This document shows, piece after piece, positions 33,787 through 47,396 of a stretch of DNA of 64,000 nt. Each line of letters starts with the position of its first letter. Within the stretch, counting starts at the first letter, position 1. Source of the stretch: Woeseia oceani (GTDB lineage: Bacteria; Pseudomonadota; Gammaproteobacteria; Steroidobacterales; Woeseiaceae); NCBI RefSeq assembly GCF_001677435.1, contig NZ_CP016268.1, positions 2,841,001 to 2,905,000 of the forward strand. The letters are read 5' to 3'. The position numbers were made by a program, and so were the translations under genes. The notes beneath the pieces were generated by a model that saw only the letters and a program-made list of their open reading frames with translations, did not search any database and was not told the DNA's origin.

Positions 33787-34869
33787 TCAGCTTTTTAATG
33801 CCCGTTGCACGTCCTCGTGCCCGGCCTGCGCCGCTACGGCCAGCAATCTTGGCAAGTCTTCCGGCCGCGGCCGAAACCGGCTGTTTCGATGCAGACACTG
33901 CACCGTTACTTTCAAGGCGATAGCGTGTTGCCCGGCGTCCAGCAATCTCGGCAACAACTCCCGGGCGTAGTGCAATGGCACGTCCGGCAGACTCCAGCCG
34001 AGCATCGCATTAAAGAAAGCCAGTTCGACCAGTAATGGTTCGTTAGCCGCGCCGGCAGACTCGCGCAAGTGCGCAAAGCCGCCCTCAAGGTTGCCACGAC
34101 TGAGCAACGCGTACGCATGGTTCAACACTTTTTGCTGCTGCCGCTGATCAAGCGCCGCCTGACGACCAGGGGCAACGGGTAGCGGTACCGCAATGTCCGT
34201 TTCGCCAGCGATGTCGATCCGCGCCAACAACAAGCCGCAAACGTTCGCCACTGCCAGCAGCCAGTACAGCGCCAGCAACAAGCGCCAGTAACCGCCCTCA
34301 TCCACTGCCGCCAGCAAGCGCAGACTGACGATGGCAACCAGTAGCAACGCTGCCAGCCACAGCCAATCCGGCAACAGACGGCGCAACAATCTGACGAGTG
34401 CCGCAGGGTTCACGCTTTGGACGGGAGAATCTGTGAGCGCCAGCAAGGAAAACTGCAGTGGCAGCAATACCGCTGCTGCGCCAGTCACAAGCCATGCAGC
34501 AGCCGGCGGTGTAACCCGATGGACCGCGAAAAATAGGTACGACCAGCCCATGACCAGCAACACCGCAAACAGGCGCCGCGGTTGGCTGAAAAGCATGAAG
34601 TGTTCCGTGCCAACGACCGGTAACGGCCGACGTAATGCGCGCTCCTCAATCAGTGACAGCAAATACCGCAAAACCGCTGGCAGCAGTACGCCGGCAATGA
34701 ACAACGCCCCGAGCAAGCCGAGCAAAAAGGTATTTGCCTCGTCAGAGGTAAAAAGCCGCAGTAGCGCCACGCCCAAACAACCCAACACCCAGAATAACAA
34801 CAAGGTCAGCAACAACGGTGCGGCGCTGACAGGCTCCAGCACGGCTCGCAGCAAGCGGTCCGGACTCAC
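33787..34869 (-). CDS. Uncharacterised multi-pass membrane protein with soluble helical C-terminus
   Basis: A 360-residue protein not recognised by family. Residues 1-215 hold about six transmembrane helices (for example [38 protein letters not shown] and [20 protein letters not shown]). Residues about 240-360 are soluble and helical, with repeat-like pieces ([40 protein letters not shown]) resembling TPR units. Its GTG start overlaps the yidD stop by 4 bp (GTGA), so it is probably translated with yidD and sufE. It ends 6 bp from the MerC-like gene, convergent. Confidence 0.75.
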   Translation of the reverse strand: MSPDRLLRAVLEPVSAAPLLLTLLLFWVLGCLGVALLRLFTSDEANTFLLGLLGALFIAGVLLPAVLRYLLSLIEERALRRPLPVVGTEHFMLFSQPRRLFAVLLVMGWSYLFFAVHRVTPPAAAWLVTGAAAVLLPLQFSLLALTDSPVQSVNPAALVRLLRRLLPDWLWLAALLLVAIVSLRLLAAVDEGGYWRLLLALYWLLAVANVCGLLLARIDIAGETDIAVPLPVAPGRQAALDQRQQQKVLNHAYALLSRGNLEGGFAHLRESAGAANEPLLVELAFFNAMLGWSLPDVPLHYARELLPRLLDAGQHAIALKVTVQCLHRNSRFRPRPEDLPRLLAVAAQAGHEDVQRALKS

Positions 34870-35132
34870 GACGATTCCCGTTCGCTGTCATCCTCAACGG
34901 GCACCGGGTCGTAACCCGAGCCTCCCCACGGGTGGCAGCGGCCGATACGACGCGCAATCAGCACACTCCCCCGAAAAGCACCGTAACGTTGCAGCGCCAG
35001 GCGCGCGTACTCTGAGCAAGTAGGCTGATAGCGGCAATTGGCGCCCAACAACGGTGAAACGACAACACGGTACAACCAGACCAGCCCGAGCAACGGGCGA
35101 CTCAACAGTCGGCTGGCGCGGCCGGCGCTCAT
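34866..35132 (-). CDS. yidD: Membrane protein insertion efficiency factor YidD
   Basis: An 88-residue peripheral membrane protein of the YidD family. It has the [20 protein letters not shown] segment, [19 protein letters not shown] with the conserved cysteines, and [12 protein letters not shown]. yidD usually lies between rnpA and yidC near the origin; here it is apart from them and overlaps sufE upstream by 4 bp (ATGA) and the unknown membrane protein downstream. It assists YidC-dependent insertion. Confidence 0.95.
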   Translation of the reverse strand: MSAGRASRLLSRPLLGLVWLYRVVVSPLLGANCRYQPTCSEYARLALQRYGAFRGSVLIARRIGRCHPWGGSGYDPVPVEDDSERESS

Positions 35133-35551
35133 GTAGCCGCTACGGCGTCCTGCGCATAATTCCGAATGGCAGCCAACATCGCGGCCAATCCATTGCTGCG
35201 GGTCGGACTCAAGTGCTGCTCAAGACCCAGTGACCGCACGAAGTCGGCAGACGACTGCAGTATTTCCGTTGCCGGCTTGTCACTGTAGATGCGTAACAAC
35301 AAGGCAATCAGGCCGGAAACGATGGCCGCGTCACTGATCGCGCGAAAATGCAAACGTCCGGCATGTTCTTCTGCAACGAACCACACCTGCGACTGGCAGC
35401 CGCGAATTTTGTTCGCGTCCGTTTTTTCGTCATCGGCAAGATCCGGCAAACGCTTGCCGAGATCAATGAGGTACTGGTACCGATCCATCCAGTTGTCAAA
35501 GAAACCGAACTCGTCGATGACTTCCTGCTGCGCTGCCTGAACTTCATTCAT
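35129..35551 (-). CDS. sufE: SufE family cysteine desulfurase sulfur acceptor
   Basis: A 140-residue SufE protein. The persulfide-accepting cysteine is C52 in [12 protein letters not shown], and the N-terminal [22 protein letters not shown] helix and [23 protein letters not shown]-terminal block are typical (cited in part). SufE enhances SufS or CsdA activity for Fe-S cluster or sulfur transfer. No sufS or csdA is nearby. It lies 7 bp after cysS, so co-transcription with cysS and yidD is likely. Confidence 0.93.
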   Translation of the reverse strand: MNEVQAAQQEVIDEFGFFDNWMDRYQYLIDLGKRLPDLADDEKTDANKIRGCQSQVWFVAEEHAGRLHFRAISDAAIVSGLIALLLRIYSDKPATEILQSSADFVRSLGLEQHLSPTRSNGLAAMLAAIRNYAQDAVAAT

Positions 35552-35557
35552 TGCCGT

Positions 35558-36937
35558 TCATTCACTTCGACGCCAGCGAGTACCGCCAGCTCCGTCTTCA
35601 ATACTGATGCCAGCCGCAGTTAGTTGATCGCGTATACCATCGGCCGCCGTAAAGTCCCGTGCCGCTCGAGCCTCTTCACGCTGCTGCAGCAGAGCCTCTA
35701 TATCTGCCGCCGACAACTCCCCGACATCGCCACCAGCGAACCACTCCTCCGGATCGACATTGATTAACCCGGTCAGGTCGCCACATGCGTAGAGTTGCGC
35801 CGCCAGAGCGACACGCTCGTCGTTGTCGGTCGTCTTGTTCAACCTGCGCGCGATGTTGAACATCTCGGCGAATGCTTTCGGCGTATTGAGATCATCCTCC
35901 AGCGCCGCGACAACCTCGGCTGCAGGCTCGGCGGCCGCACGCCGCTCTGCGGGCACTTTGATACCGCGCAATGCACCGTACAACCGGTCCAGCATGCGCC
36001 GTGCACCGGCGACGGTTTCGTCTGACCAGTCCAACGGCTGCCGATAGTGAGCACTGAGCAATGCAAGTCGAATCACCTCACCGGGAATCGTCTCAATCAT
36101 GTCGTGCACAAGCAGTACGTTGCCGAGCGATTTCGACATCTTGGTGCTGTCGATGCTGAGAAAACCGTTGTGCAACCAATAACGCGCAAACGGTTCGCCA
36201 TGGTGCGCACAGGTACTTTGCGCCAGCTCGTTCTCGTGGTGCGGGAAGACGAGGTCCTGCCCGCCACCGTGGATATCAATCGTGCGCCCGAGGTGCTTTT
36301 CCGACATCGCCGAGCATTCGATGTGCCAGCCCGGCCGCCCGCGGCCCCATGGAGAATCCCAGCCGGGCAAGTCGGGCGTCGACGGCTTCCACAACACAAA
36401 ATCGTGCGCGGCGCGTTTGTAGGGCGCCACCTCGACACGCGCACCGGCAATCATTTCACGCAAATCCCGCCGTGACAGCTGCCCGTAATTCTCACAGGTG
36501 CCCACATCGAACAGCACATGACCATCGGCGACATAGGCATGGCCAGCCGCAACAAGTGCCTCGATCATGGCAACCATCTCGCCGATATGCTCAGTCGCCC
36601 GCGGCTCTATATCCGGCGCCTGCACGCCGAGCGCGCCCATGTCGTCGTTGTACGCCTTGATGTAACGCTCGGTTATTTCATTGATCGGCTTGCCGGCAGC
36701 ACTCGCTGCCGCGTTGATCTTGTCGTCAACGTCGGTGATGTTGCGGGCAAAGGTCAGCGCATAACTCCGCCGCAACAGGCGCGCCAGCAGGTCAAACACG
36801 ACGGCCGGCCGCGCGTTACCGATGTGCGCGTAGTTGTAGACCGTCGGGCCACACAGGTACATCGTTACCTTGCCCGGGACGAGCGGCGTGAACGGAATCT
36901 TTTTTCCTTGCAGGGTATCGTGCAAATGAAGGGTCAT
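35558..36937 (-). CDS. cysS: Cysteinyl-tRNA synthetase
   Basis: A 459-residue class I synthetase. The N-terminal [15 protein letters not shown] motif includes the HIGN signature and the first zinc cysteine. [20 protein letters not shown] and the KMSKSLGNV signature follow, in the normal order. Length matches the family. An ATG at 36937 starts it, divergent from hisI. It heads a cysS-sufE-yidD unit. Confidence 0.96.
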   Translation of the reverse strand: MTLHLHDTLQGKKIPFTPLVPGKVTMYLCGPTVYNYAHIGNARPAVVFDLLARLLRRSYALTFARNITDVDDKINAAASAAGKPINEITERYIKAYNDDMGALGVQAPDIEPRATEHIGEMVAMIEALVAAGHAYVADGHVLFDVGTCENYGQLSRRDLREMIAGARVEVAPYKRAAHDFVLWKPSTPDLPGWDSPWGRGRPGWHIECSAMSEKHLGRTIDIHGGGQDLVFPHHENELAQSTCAHHGEPFARYWLHNGFLSIDSTKMSKSLGNVLLVHDMIETIPGEVIRLALLSAHYRQPLDWSDETVAGARRMLDRLYGALRGIKVPAERRAAAEPAAEVVAALEDDLNTPKAFAEMFNIARRLNKTTDNDERVALAAQLYACGDLTGLINVDPEEWFAGGDVGELSAADIEALLQQREEARAARDFTAADGIRDQLTAAGISIEDGAGGTRWRRSE

Positions 36938-37122
36938 GCGGGTCGGTCGTCCTTTGTAATCAATGCTGTGCGCCGCCTTTGGCGGACGGCAATGATAACA
37001 ACATCAACTGCCCGGGGCTGCACCGGGTTCGCCAGCCCGGCGCTAGCGGTCGCGGATTTGCGCGAATGCCGTATAATCACCCGCCCGGCGCCACCCGGAC
37101 AGACGGAAATTCAGGAGTAACA

Positions 37123-37614
37123 ATGTCTTATCGACCCATCGCCTTCGCGGGACGCAGCAGTATCGAACAAGTCGAGGAAAGTACCGACTTCGCACCGAAA
37201 TTCGATGATCGCGGCCTGATCACGGCAGTGACCACGGATGCCGACAGCGGCGAACTGCTCATGCAGGGTTACATGAATGCCGAAGCACTGATGCTGACCA
37301 TCCGTACCGGTGAGGCGCATTACTACAGCCGCAGCCGGCAGGTCTTGTGGCACAAAGGCGCAACCAGCGGCCTGACTCAGAAGGTAGAGGAACTGTTGAT
37401 CGACGACGACCAGGACTGCATCTGGTTACGAGTGAACGTAGCCGGTGGCGCGAGCTGTCACGTGGGCTACCGTTCGTGCTTCTACCGGCGCGTGCCGGTC
37501 GGTGAAGAAGTGGCGGCAGACAACGAGAACGTCGCTTTGCAATTTACCGATACAGAGAAAGTGTTTGACCCGGAAGAAGTCTACGGCGACGCACCCAATC
37601 CCACGATACTCTAG
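37123..37614 (+). CDS. hisI: Phosphoribosyl-AMP cyclohydrolase HisI
   Basis: A 163-residue enzyme of histidine synthesis opening the adenine ring of PR-AMP. It has [52 protein letters not shown] (cited in part), [22 protein letters not shown] with the zinc cysteines, and it lacks a fused HisE. The ATG at 37123 has AGGAG seven nt upstream. It stands alone, away from other his genes; hisE is not seen in the window. Confidence 0.95.
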   Translation: MSYRPIAFAGRSSIEQVEESTDFAPKFDDRGLITAVTTDADSGELLMQGYMNAEALMLTIRTGEAHYYSRSRQVLWHKGATSGLTQKVEELLIDDDQDCIWLRVNVAGGASCHVGYRSCFYRRVPVGEEVAADNENVALQFTDTEKVFDPEEVYGDAPNPTIL

Positions 37615-37618
37615 AACG

Positions 37619-38353
37619 TCAGTAGCGGCCTTCACCATCGTGGCGACGGCCGTCGCGGCGGCGCACGGCGGCCGGTTGCGGCTCGCGGACAGCAATCGCC
37701 CGGGCCTGGAACCAGAATTCCGCGGTGCCAATCAGCCATAGAAAGTAGCCCATCAGCTCGATAAATTCTTCGGCCGCCAGTTTGACTATGCGCTGATATT
37801 CGTCGCCCAGTACCGCTTGCCACAGCGGCTCATGCCCCACGAACGGCGCGAACGCGAAATGCACCAGCGCGCCGGCGAACAGCAGCGTCAAACCCGGCGA
37901 TGGCCACATCCGTAGCCAGGCAACGCGAAACCGCCGGGCGTGCCGCCACACATAAACGATGATCAGCGCCGATATCACTGCGGCTACCGCCTGCCAGAAG
38001 TTGTCCGCTACGTTGCGATCGAGAAAAAAGTCCAGTTCGCGAACAAGGAAAACGGCGGCCATACCACCGAAAGTCAGTGCAACGGGCCGCAGTGATGGAC
38101 AGTATTGTGCGACCCACGCATACAGCAAACCGCATATCACCAGCATGCCTGGCTGGAGCATCTCAATGGGCGAATACTCGCTGGTACCCATGACGTCTTC
38201 GACGTGCGTAAACGTTTGCAGGCGAAGACCGCCCGGCGCCATGATTTCAAGTTGCGTCAGCAGCCAGGTGCACAACGCAATGCCGAAGAAATACGAGAGA
38301 TAACGCAACAGCACCATAGTGACAGGTACCTGTTCGTTTGAGAGGCTGCTCAC
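37619..38353 (-). CDS. Uncharacterised multi-pass membrane protein with basic tail
   Basis: A 244-residue protein with about six hydrophobic helices (YLSYFFGIALCTWLL, MLVICGLLYAWVAQY, VALTFGGMAAVFLV, AVAAVISALIIVYVW, LTLLFAGALVHFAF, and LIGTAEFWFQARA) and an acidic/aromatic loop RELDFFLDRN. It ends in an Arg/His/Asp-rich tail (RRRDGRRHDGEGRY). Not recognised. Start is a GTG at 38353, or an ATG at 38317 giving 232 residues. It is convergent with hisI, 5 bp apart. Confidence 0.7.
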   Translation of the reverse strand: MSSLSNEQVPVTMVLLRYLSYFFGIALCTWLLTQLEIMAPGGLRLQTFTHVEDVMGTSEYSPIEMLQPGMLVICGLLYAWVAQYCPSLRPVALTFGGMAAVFLVRELDFFLDRNVADNFWQAVAAVISALIIVYVWRHARRFRVAWLRMWPSPGLTLLFAGALVHFAFAPFVGHEPLWQAVLGDEYQRIVKLAAEEFIELMGYFLWLIGTAEFWFQARAIAVREPQPAAVRRRDGRRHDGEGRY

Positions 38354-38404
38354 TATAGTCAGATGCCGCCGTTTCTACCAGTGTTGCCAGCCACGATTGC
38401 GCAC

Positions 38405-38944
38405 TCAATCATTACGCAAGCGCCAAAGCAAGCAATTGTTCTTATCCACGATGCCGCGAGCCTGCAGCCAGTACGCCGCATCGTGTGCATCGTCCCGGAA
38501 CCAGCGTTCGGTGGTACCCAGGCGGAAGCTGTAGCCCCAGTCATTCATGTCCTTCATTAATCGCTCTTGTCCCGCACCGTCAATCTCGTTGGCCAGCAAT
38601 ATTTGCAGATAACAAACGGCCGACTCTTCATCGTCGTCGCCACCCGCGTCCCGTACCAGAGCAGCACGCCGTGCCGCGCTCATGCAGACCAGGTGACTCA
38701 GCTCGTGCAATGCCGAGTGCAACGGTGTATCGCCGCGGACATACAATGTCGTGCCGACGATGCCGGCCTCTGGCTCGCCCCAAAAACTTCCTGTAATCGG
38801 CTGTCCGTCAGTGACAAAAGCAACGCTAAACCCGAAACGACTTGCCAGTGCCGGCAAGGCCGCGCGTGGCAGGTCTCCGATACACAACATCGGCAGATCG
38901 CCATCTGCGGCGTTCGCGATTTCAACCGGGACGCACACGCTCAA
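38405..38944 (-). CDS. Putative HExxH metalloprotein, possibly EpmC (YfcM)-related
   Basis: A 179-residue protein with the zincin-type motif HELSH at residues 80-84, preceded by TTLYVRGDTPLHSAL and followed by LVCMSAARRAAL and an acidic GGDDDEESAV run (101-110). The order HE(L/I)SH, then a Cys, then ARR, then an acidic cluster recalls elongation factor P hydroxylase EpmC (YfcM), but the match is remote and inferred by eye. Translation probably starts at the TTG 38944 or at an internal ATG 38890; no good ribosome-binding site is visible. lptE starts on the same strand just downstream of this gene's stop side, about 490 bp away, so they are separate genes. Confidence 0.6.
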   Translation of the reverse strand: MSVCVPVEIANAADGDLPMLCIGDLPRAALPALASRFGFSVAFVTDGQPITGSFWGEPEAGIVGTTLYVRGDTPLHSALHELSHLVCMSAARRAALVRDAGGDDDEESAVCYLQILLANEIDGAGQERLMKDMNDWGYSFRLGTTERWFRDDAHDAAYWLQARGIVDKNNCLLWRLRND

Positions 38945-38952
38945 ACTTCAAT

Positions 38953-43499
<4,547 letters not shown>

Positions 43500-43500
<1 letters not shown>

Positions 43501-44360
43501 CAGGCGTCGTCGTTCGTTGCCCGCTGCACCTGAACGGAATCAATACGTCGACGATCCGCTTTGACAACCCGAAACTCGAAATTGCCAAACTGCAGGGTCT
43601 CGCCACGGCGCGGCAGTCGACCGAGCTCATGCATCACGAGGCCACCGATCGTATCGTACAGTTCGTCATCGAGATCGCAGCCAAAGTAGTCGTTGAAATC
43701 TTCGATACGTGTCAGTGCCTGCACCGACCAGCAAGGACGGCCGTCCCGTTCGGAATCTTCAAGGATCGGGTCCGCTTCTTCCGGGTCGTGTTCGTCGTCG
43801 ATCTCACCAACAATTTCTTCAAGCACATCTTCAATCGTCAGCAGGCCGGACACCCCGCCGTACTCATCCACCACAATCGCCATGTGGTTGTGGCTGTCGC
43901 GAAACTCCTTGAGCAACGCGTTGAGTCGCTTGGATTCAGGGATAACTGACAACGGCCGCAAATAGTCATCGATCCGCAATTCGCCGTTGGGCCTGGCGAA
44001 ATAGCGCAACAAATCCTTCGCAAGTAACACGCCGATAACTTCATCGCGGTCTTCGCCAATCACGGGAAAACGAGAATGACCGGAATGGATAATGGTCTTG
44101 AGCATCTCATCGACGCTCTGATCGCGCTCGATAACCACCATCTGCGAGCGCGGAATCATTACTTCACGCACCTGGGTTTCAGCCACCTCCAACACCCCGG
44201 CGAGCATGTTCTGCTCCTCCGGATCGAAGACGCTTTCCGCCTGCTGCAAGAGATCCTGTATTTCTTCGCGGCTCCAGGGCTCACCTTTGATCGCACGCAT
44301 TACCCGCGTGATGATGCCGGCGCTGCCCGTGCCGCTGGTACTGGGAGGTTTGTCACTCAT
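43500..44360 (-). CDS. corC: CorC/HlyC family CBS-domain protein
   Basis: A 286-residue cytoplasmic protein with two CBS domains (around [22 protein letters not shown] and [21 protein letters not shown]; both cited in part) and a C-terminal CorC_HlyC domain ([37 protein letters not shown]). Lacks the DUF21 membrane part, so it is CorC/YbeX. Linked to magnesium/cobalt efflux and to ribosome/outer-membrane homeostasis in relatives. The ATG at 44360 starts MSDKPPST. Gene order ybeY-corC-lnt is conserved. Confidence 0.93.
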
Positions 44361-44427
44361 TGAGCTGGTCTGTCTTTCCTGCGAAGTTATGCCGCGCTGG
44401 CGGCCGGCCATTGTAGCACCTGATTTC

Positions 44428-44901
44428 TCAGCCGCGGACCTGTTCCTGATAAGGATCCCTGATACCGGCTGTCGCCAGAATACCAATTTCTATTTTTTCC
44501 ATCGCTGCGGCATCGTCTGCTGCTTCGTGATCGTAGCCAAGCAAGTGCAGAGTCCCGTGCACCAGCAGATGCGCCCAATGATCGGCGGGCCGCTTGTTCT
44601 GCTCGGCCGCCTCGCGCAGCACCACCGGTGGACACAGCACCAGATCGCCCAGAGCCACGGGCTCGTCCTCCGGCAGCAATTCCTCCTCACTGCCAGCGAA
44701 CGACAGCACATTGGTTGCGTAGTCTCGCTGTCGGTAGCGGTTATTCAAGTCGCGACCTTCATCCGCGTCAACCAGCCGCACGGCTATTTCACAACCGCGT
44801 TCATCCGCATAGCCGACATGCTCAAGCGCCGCCTGTAACCAACGCTGCACGAATGCCTCATCGGGCAAATCATCGCCGCCGCAGGCGACTTGCAAATGCA
44901 C
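44428..44901 (-). CDS. ybeY: Endoribonuclease YbeY
   Basis: A 157-residue zinc-dependent RNase for 16S rRNA 3' maturation and late 30S quality control. The three-histidine motif is [12 protein letters not shown] in the C-terminal half, and [20 protein letters not shown] matches the family's conserved DVLSFP-like stretch (here NVLSFAG). The start codon is GTG at 44901, 14 bp after the phoH stop. Gene order phoH-ybeY-corC is conserved. Confidence 0.93.
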   Translation of the reverse strand: MHLQVACGGDDLPDEAFVQRWLQAALEHVGYADERGCEIAVRLVDADEGRDLNNRYRQRDYATNVLSFAGSEEELLPEDEPVALGDLVLCPPVVLREAAEQNKRPADHWAHLLVHGTLHLLGYDHEAADDAAAMEKIEIGILATAGIRDPYQEQVRG

Positions 44902-44915
44902 TTGTAATGGCGCGC

Positions 44916-45938
44916 TCAGGAACGCCGTTCCTTGCCATGACCGACGGCCTCGTAGGCTTCAACGATGCGTTGTACCAATTCGTGGCGCACGACATCGCCC
45001 GGGGTGAAATAGGTGAAGCCTATACCCTTGACCTTCGCAAGAATTTCGATTGCATTCTTGAGGCCGGATGTCTGGCCCGCTGGCAGGTCTATTTGGGTAA
45101 CGTCCCCCGTCACTACCGCACGCGAGCCAAAACCAATACGTGTCAAAAACATTTTCATCTGCGCGACGCTGGTGTTCTGTGCTTCGTCCAGTATGACAAA
45201 GGCTTCGTTCAATGAGCGGCCACGCATGAAGGCCAGTGGTGCCACTTCAATAATGTTGCGTTCTATGAGGCGGGCAACCTGCTCGGGCCCCAGCATGTCG
45301 TATAGCGCGTCGTACATCGGGCGCAAATACGGATCAACCTTTTGCGACATGTCGCCAGGCAGGAATCCCAGCCGCTCTCCGGCTTCGACCGCTGGCCTGA
45401 CCAGAATGATCCGCCGGACCAGTTCATTCTCCAGAGCATCGATGGCTCCGGCAATGGCGAGGTAGGTCTTGCCCGTGCCCGCCGGGCCTATACCGAACGC
45501 GAGATCGTGGTCGTGAATATTCTTCAGGTACGCACGCTGATTGAGGCCGCGCGCGCGAATCAGTTTGCGCCGCGTCTGAATTTCGTAGCGCGCAGACTCA
45601 TTGCTATCGGCCTCCGGGTCCAGCTCGGCGACATTCGATTCGTTCATAACGGATTCCTGCAGGCACATGTGTACGCGTTCCGGGTCGAGGTATTCGCTAC
45701 CGGTCAGCTTGAACAAAGATTTGATGACCTTGCTGCCAATTTGCGCAGCGCCTTCATTGCCGGTCACCCGGAAACGATTGCCGCGACTGGATATGTCAAC
45801 GTTGAGGCGGCGTTCGATCTGCCGCAAGTGTTCGTCAAACTGTCCGCAGAGATTGGCAAGACGGTTGTTATCGGCGGGTTCCAGGATGATATCCCGGGAT
45901 ATGGGTACAGCGTTCAATGGTGAGAAATTCGCCCTCAA
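44916..45938 (-). CDS. phoH: PhoH-like ATPase (YbeZ)
   Basis: A 340-residue cytoplasmic P-loop NTPase of the PhoH/YbeZ family. The Walker A is [11 protein letters not shown], the Walker B is [11 protein letters not shown], and the RSLNEAF and [22 protein letters not shown] blocks are typical (cited in part). It is a partner of YbeY in several bacteria. The start is a TTG at 45938 or the TTG at 45917; no ATG precedes the conserved core. It lies 72 bp downstream of miaB on the same strand. Confidence 0.93.
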   Translation of the reverse strand: MRANFSPLNAVPISRDIILEPADNNRLANLCGQFDEHLRQIERRLNVDISSRGNRFRVTGNEGAAQIGSKVIKSLFKLTGSEYLDPERVHMCLQESVMNESNVAELDPEADSNESARYEIQTRRKLIRARGLNQRAYLKNIHDHDLAFGIGPAGTGKTYLAIAGAIDALENELVRRIILVRPAVEAGERLGFLPGDMSQKVDPYLRPMYDALYDMLGPEQVARLIERNIIEVAPLAFMRGRSLNEAFVILDEAQNTSVAQMKMFLTRIGFGSRAVVTGDVTQIDLPAGQTSGLKNAIEILAKVKGIGFTYFTPGDVVRHELVQRIVEAYEAVGHGKERRS

Positions 45939-46010
45939 AGCAGGTGGATGCCTGAGGTTTAGCCTACCGCGATCATGCGCCCTATGGAATACCTGATTGT
46001 GCCGGCGAAT

Positions 46011-47351
46011 TCAGGCCGCCGCCTGGCGGGATGCGACCCGGCCACGCAACGAATTCGGCAGTGCTTCGGTAATGACGACGTCAATGAACTGGCCGATCGT
46101 CGACGCTGGTGCATCGAAGTTCACCCAACGCATGTTCTCAGTGCGCCCGCACATTTGTTGTGGATCTTTTTTCGACGGTTTCTCGACCAGCACACGCTGC
46201 TTCGTGCCAACCATTGCGGCACTGATGGCTTGCGCCTGTTCGATGATCTGCGCCTGCAATCTTTGCAAGCGCTGTTTCTTGACCGCCATTGGCGTGTCGT
46301 CAGCGAAGGTACCGGCGGGCGTGCCAGGGCGCGCGCTGTAGATGAAGCTGAAAGACTGATCAAAACCTATATCAGTTATCAGTTGCATGGTTTGGTCAAA
46401 ATCCGCATCAGTCTCGCCGGGAAAACCGACGATGAAATCCGATGAGATGGAAATATCAGGACGTACTTCGCGCAACTTGCGAATTTTCTGCTTGTACTCG
46501 ATCGCGGTATGGCCACGCTTCATTCGCATCAGGACCCGATCTGCGCCACTTTGTACGGGCAAGTGCAGATAATTCGCAAGCTCCGGCACTTCCGCATAAG
46601 CCTGAATCAGGCTGTCCGTGAACTCAACCGGGTGCGACGTGGTAAAGCGTATGCGGTCTATCCCGTCAACGGCAGCGACGTAATAGATCAGCGTCGCCAG
46701 ATCGGCAATCTGGCCATCGTGCATCGGCCCCTGGTAAGCGTTGACATTCTGGCCCAGCAAGTTGATCTCGCGTACGCCCTGCCCGGCGAGGGCGACGATT
46801 TCCACGATCACATCGTCCAGCGGCCGACTGATTTCCTCGCCCCGCGTATACGGCACGACACAGAAGGTGCAGTACTTGCTGCAGCCTTCCATGACCGAAA
46901 CAAACGCCGTCGGACCTTCAGCGCGTGGCTCCGGCAAACGGTCGAACTTTTCAATCTCCGGAAAACTGACATCGACCACGGGCAGGCCCGCTGCGCGCAC
47001 CTTGTCGACCATTTGCGGCAACCGGTGCAAAGTCTGCGGGCCGAACACCATGTCCACGAACGGGGCGCGCCGGGTGATGCCCTCGCCTTCCTGGCTCGCC
47101 ACACAACCGGCTACGCCGATCAGCATGTCCGGCCGGTTTTCCTTCAGTGAGCGCCAGCGCCCTAGCTCGGAAAAAACCTTTTCCTGCGCCTTTTCGCGTA
47201 TCGAACAGGTGTTGACCAGCAGCAGATCCGCTTCCTCCGGCGTTGCCGTCAACTCGTAGCCGTGCGAGGCCCGCAATACGTCGGCCATCTTCTCCGAGTC
47301 GTACTCGTTCATCTGGCAGCCGTAGGTTTTGATGTATAGCTTCGCGCTCAC
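46011..47351 (-). CDS. miaB: tRNA-2-methylthio-N6-isopentenyladenosine synthase MiaB
   Basis: A 446-residue radical-SAM enzyme adding a methylthio group to isopentenyl-A37. The first cluster cysteines are in [14 protein letters not shown] near the N-terminus, the SAM-binding motif is [15 protein letters not shown], and a C-terminal TRAM-like domain follows [19 protein letters not shown] start at 47351. It heads the miaB-phoH-ybeY-corC-lnt-leuS-lptE run. Confidence 0.95.
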   Translation of the reverse strand: MSAKLYIKTYGCQMNEYDSEKMADVLRASHGYELTATPEEADLLLVNTCSIREKAQEKVFSELGRWRSLKENRPDMLIGVAGCVASQEGEGITRRAPFVDMVFGPQTLHRLPQMVDKVRAAGLPVVDVSFPEIEKFDRLPEPRAEGPTAFVSVMEGCSKYCTFCVVPYTRGEEISRPLDDVIVEIVALAGQGVREINLLGQNVNAYQGPMHDGQIADLATLIYYVAAVDGIDRIRFTTSHPVEFTDSLIQAYAEVPELANYLHLPVQSGADRVLMRMKRGHTAIEYKQKIRKLREVRPDISISSDFIVGFPGETDADFDQTMQLITDIGFDQSFSFIYSARPGTPAGTFADDTPMAVKKQRLQRLQAQIIEQAQAISAAMVGTKQRVLVEKPSKKDPQQMCGRTENMRWVNFDAPASTIGQFIDVVITEALPNSLRGRVASRQAAA

Positions 47352-47396
47352 GATTCGCCCATATCACTGATTTAATTGAAAAACCTGATCAGCGAT

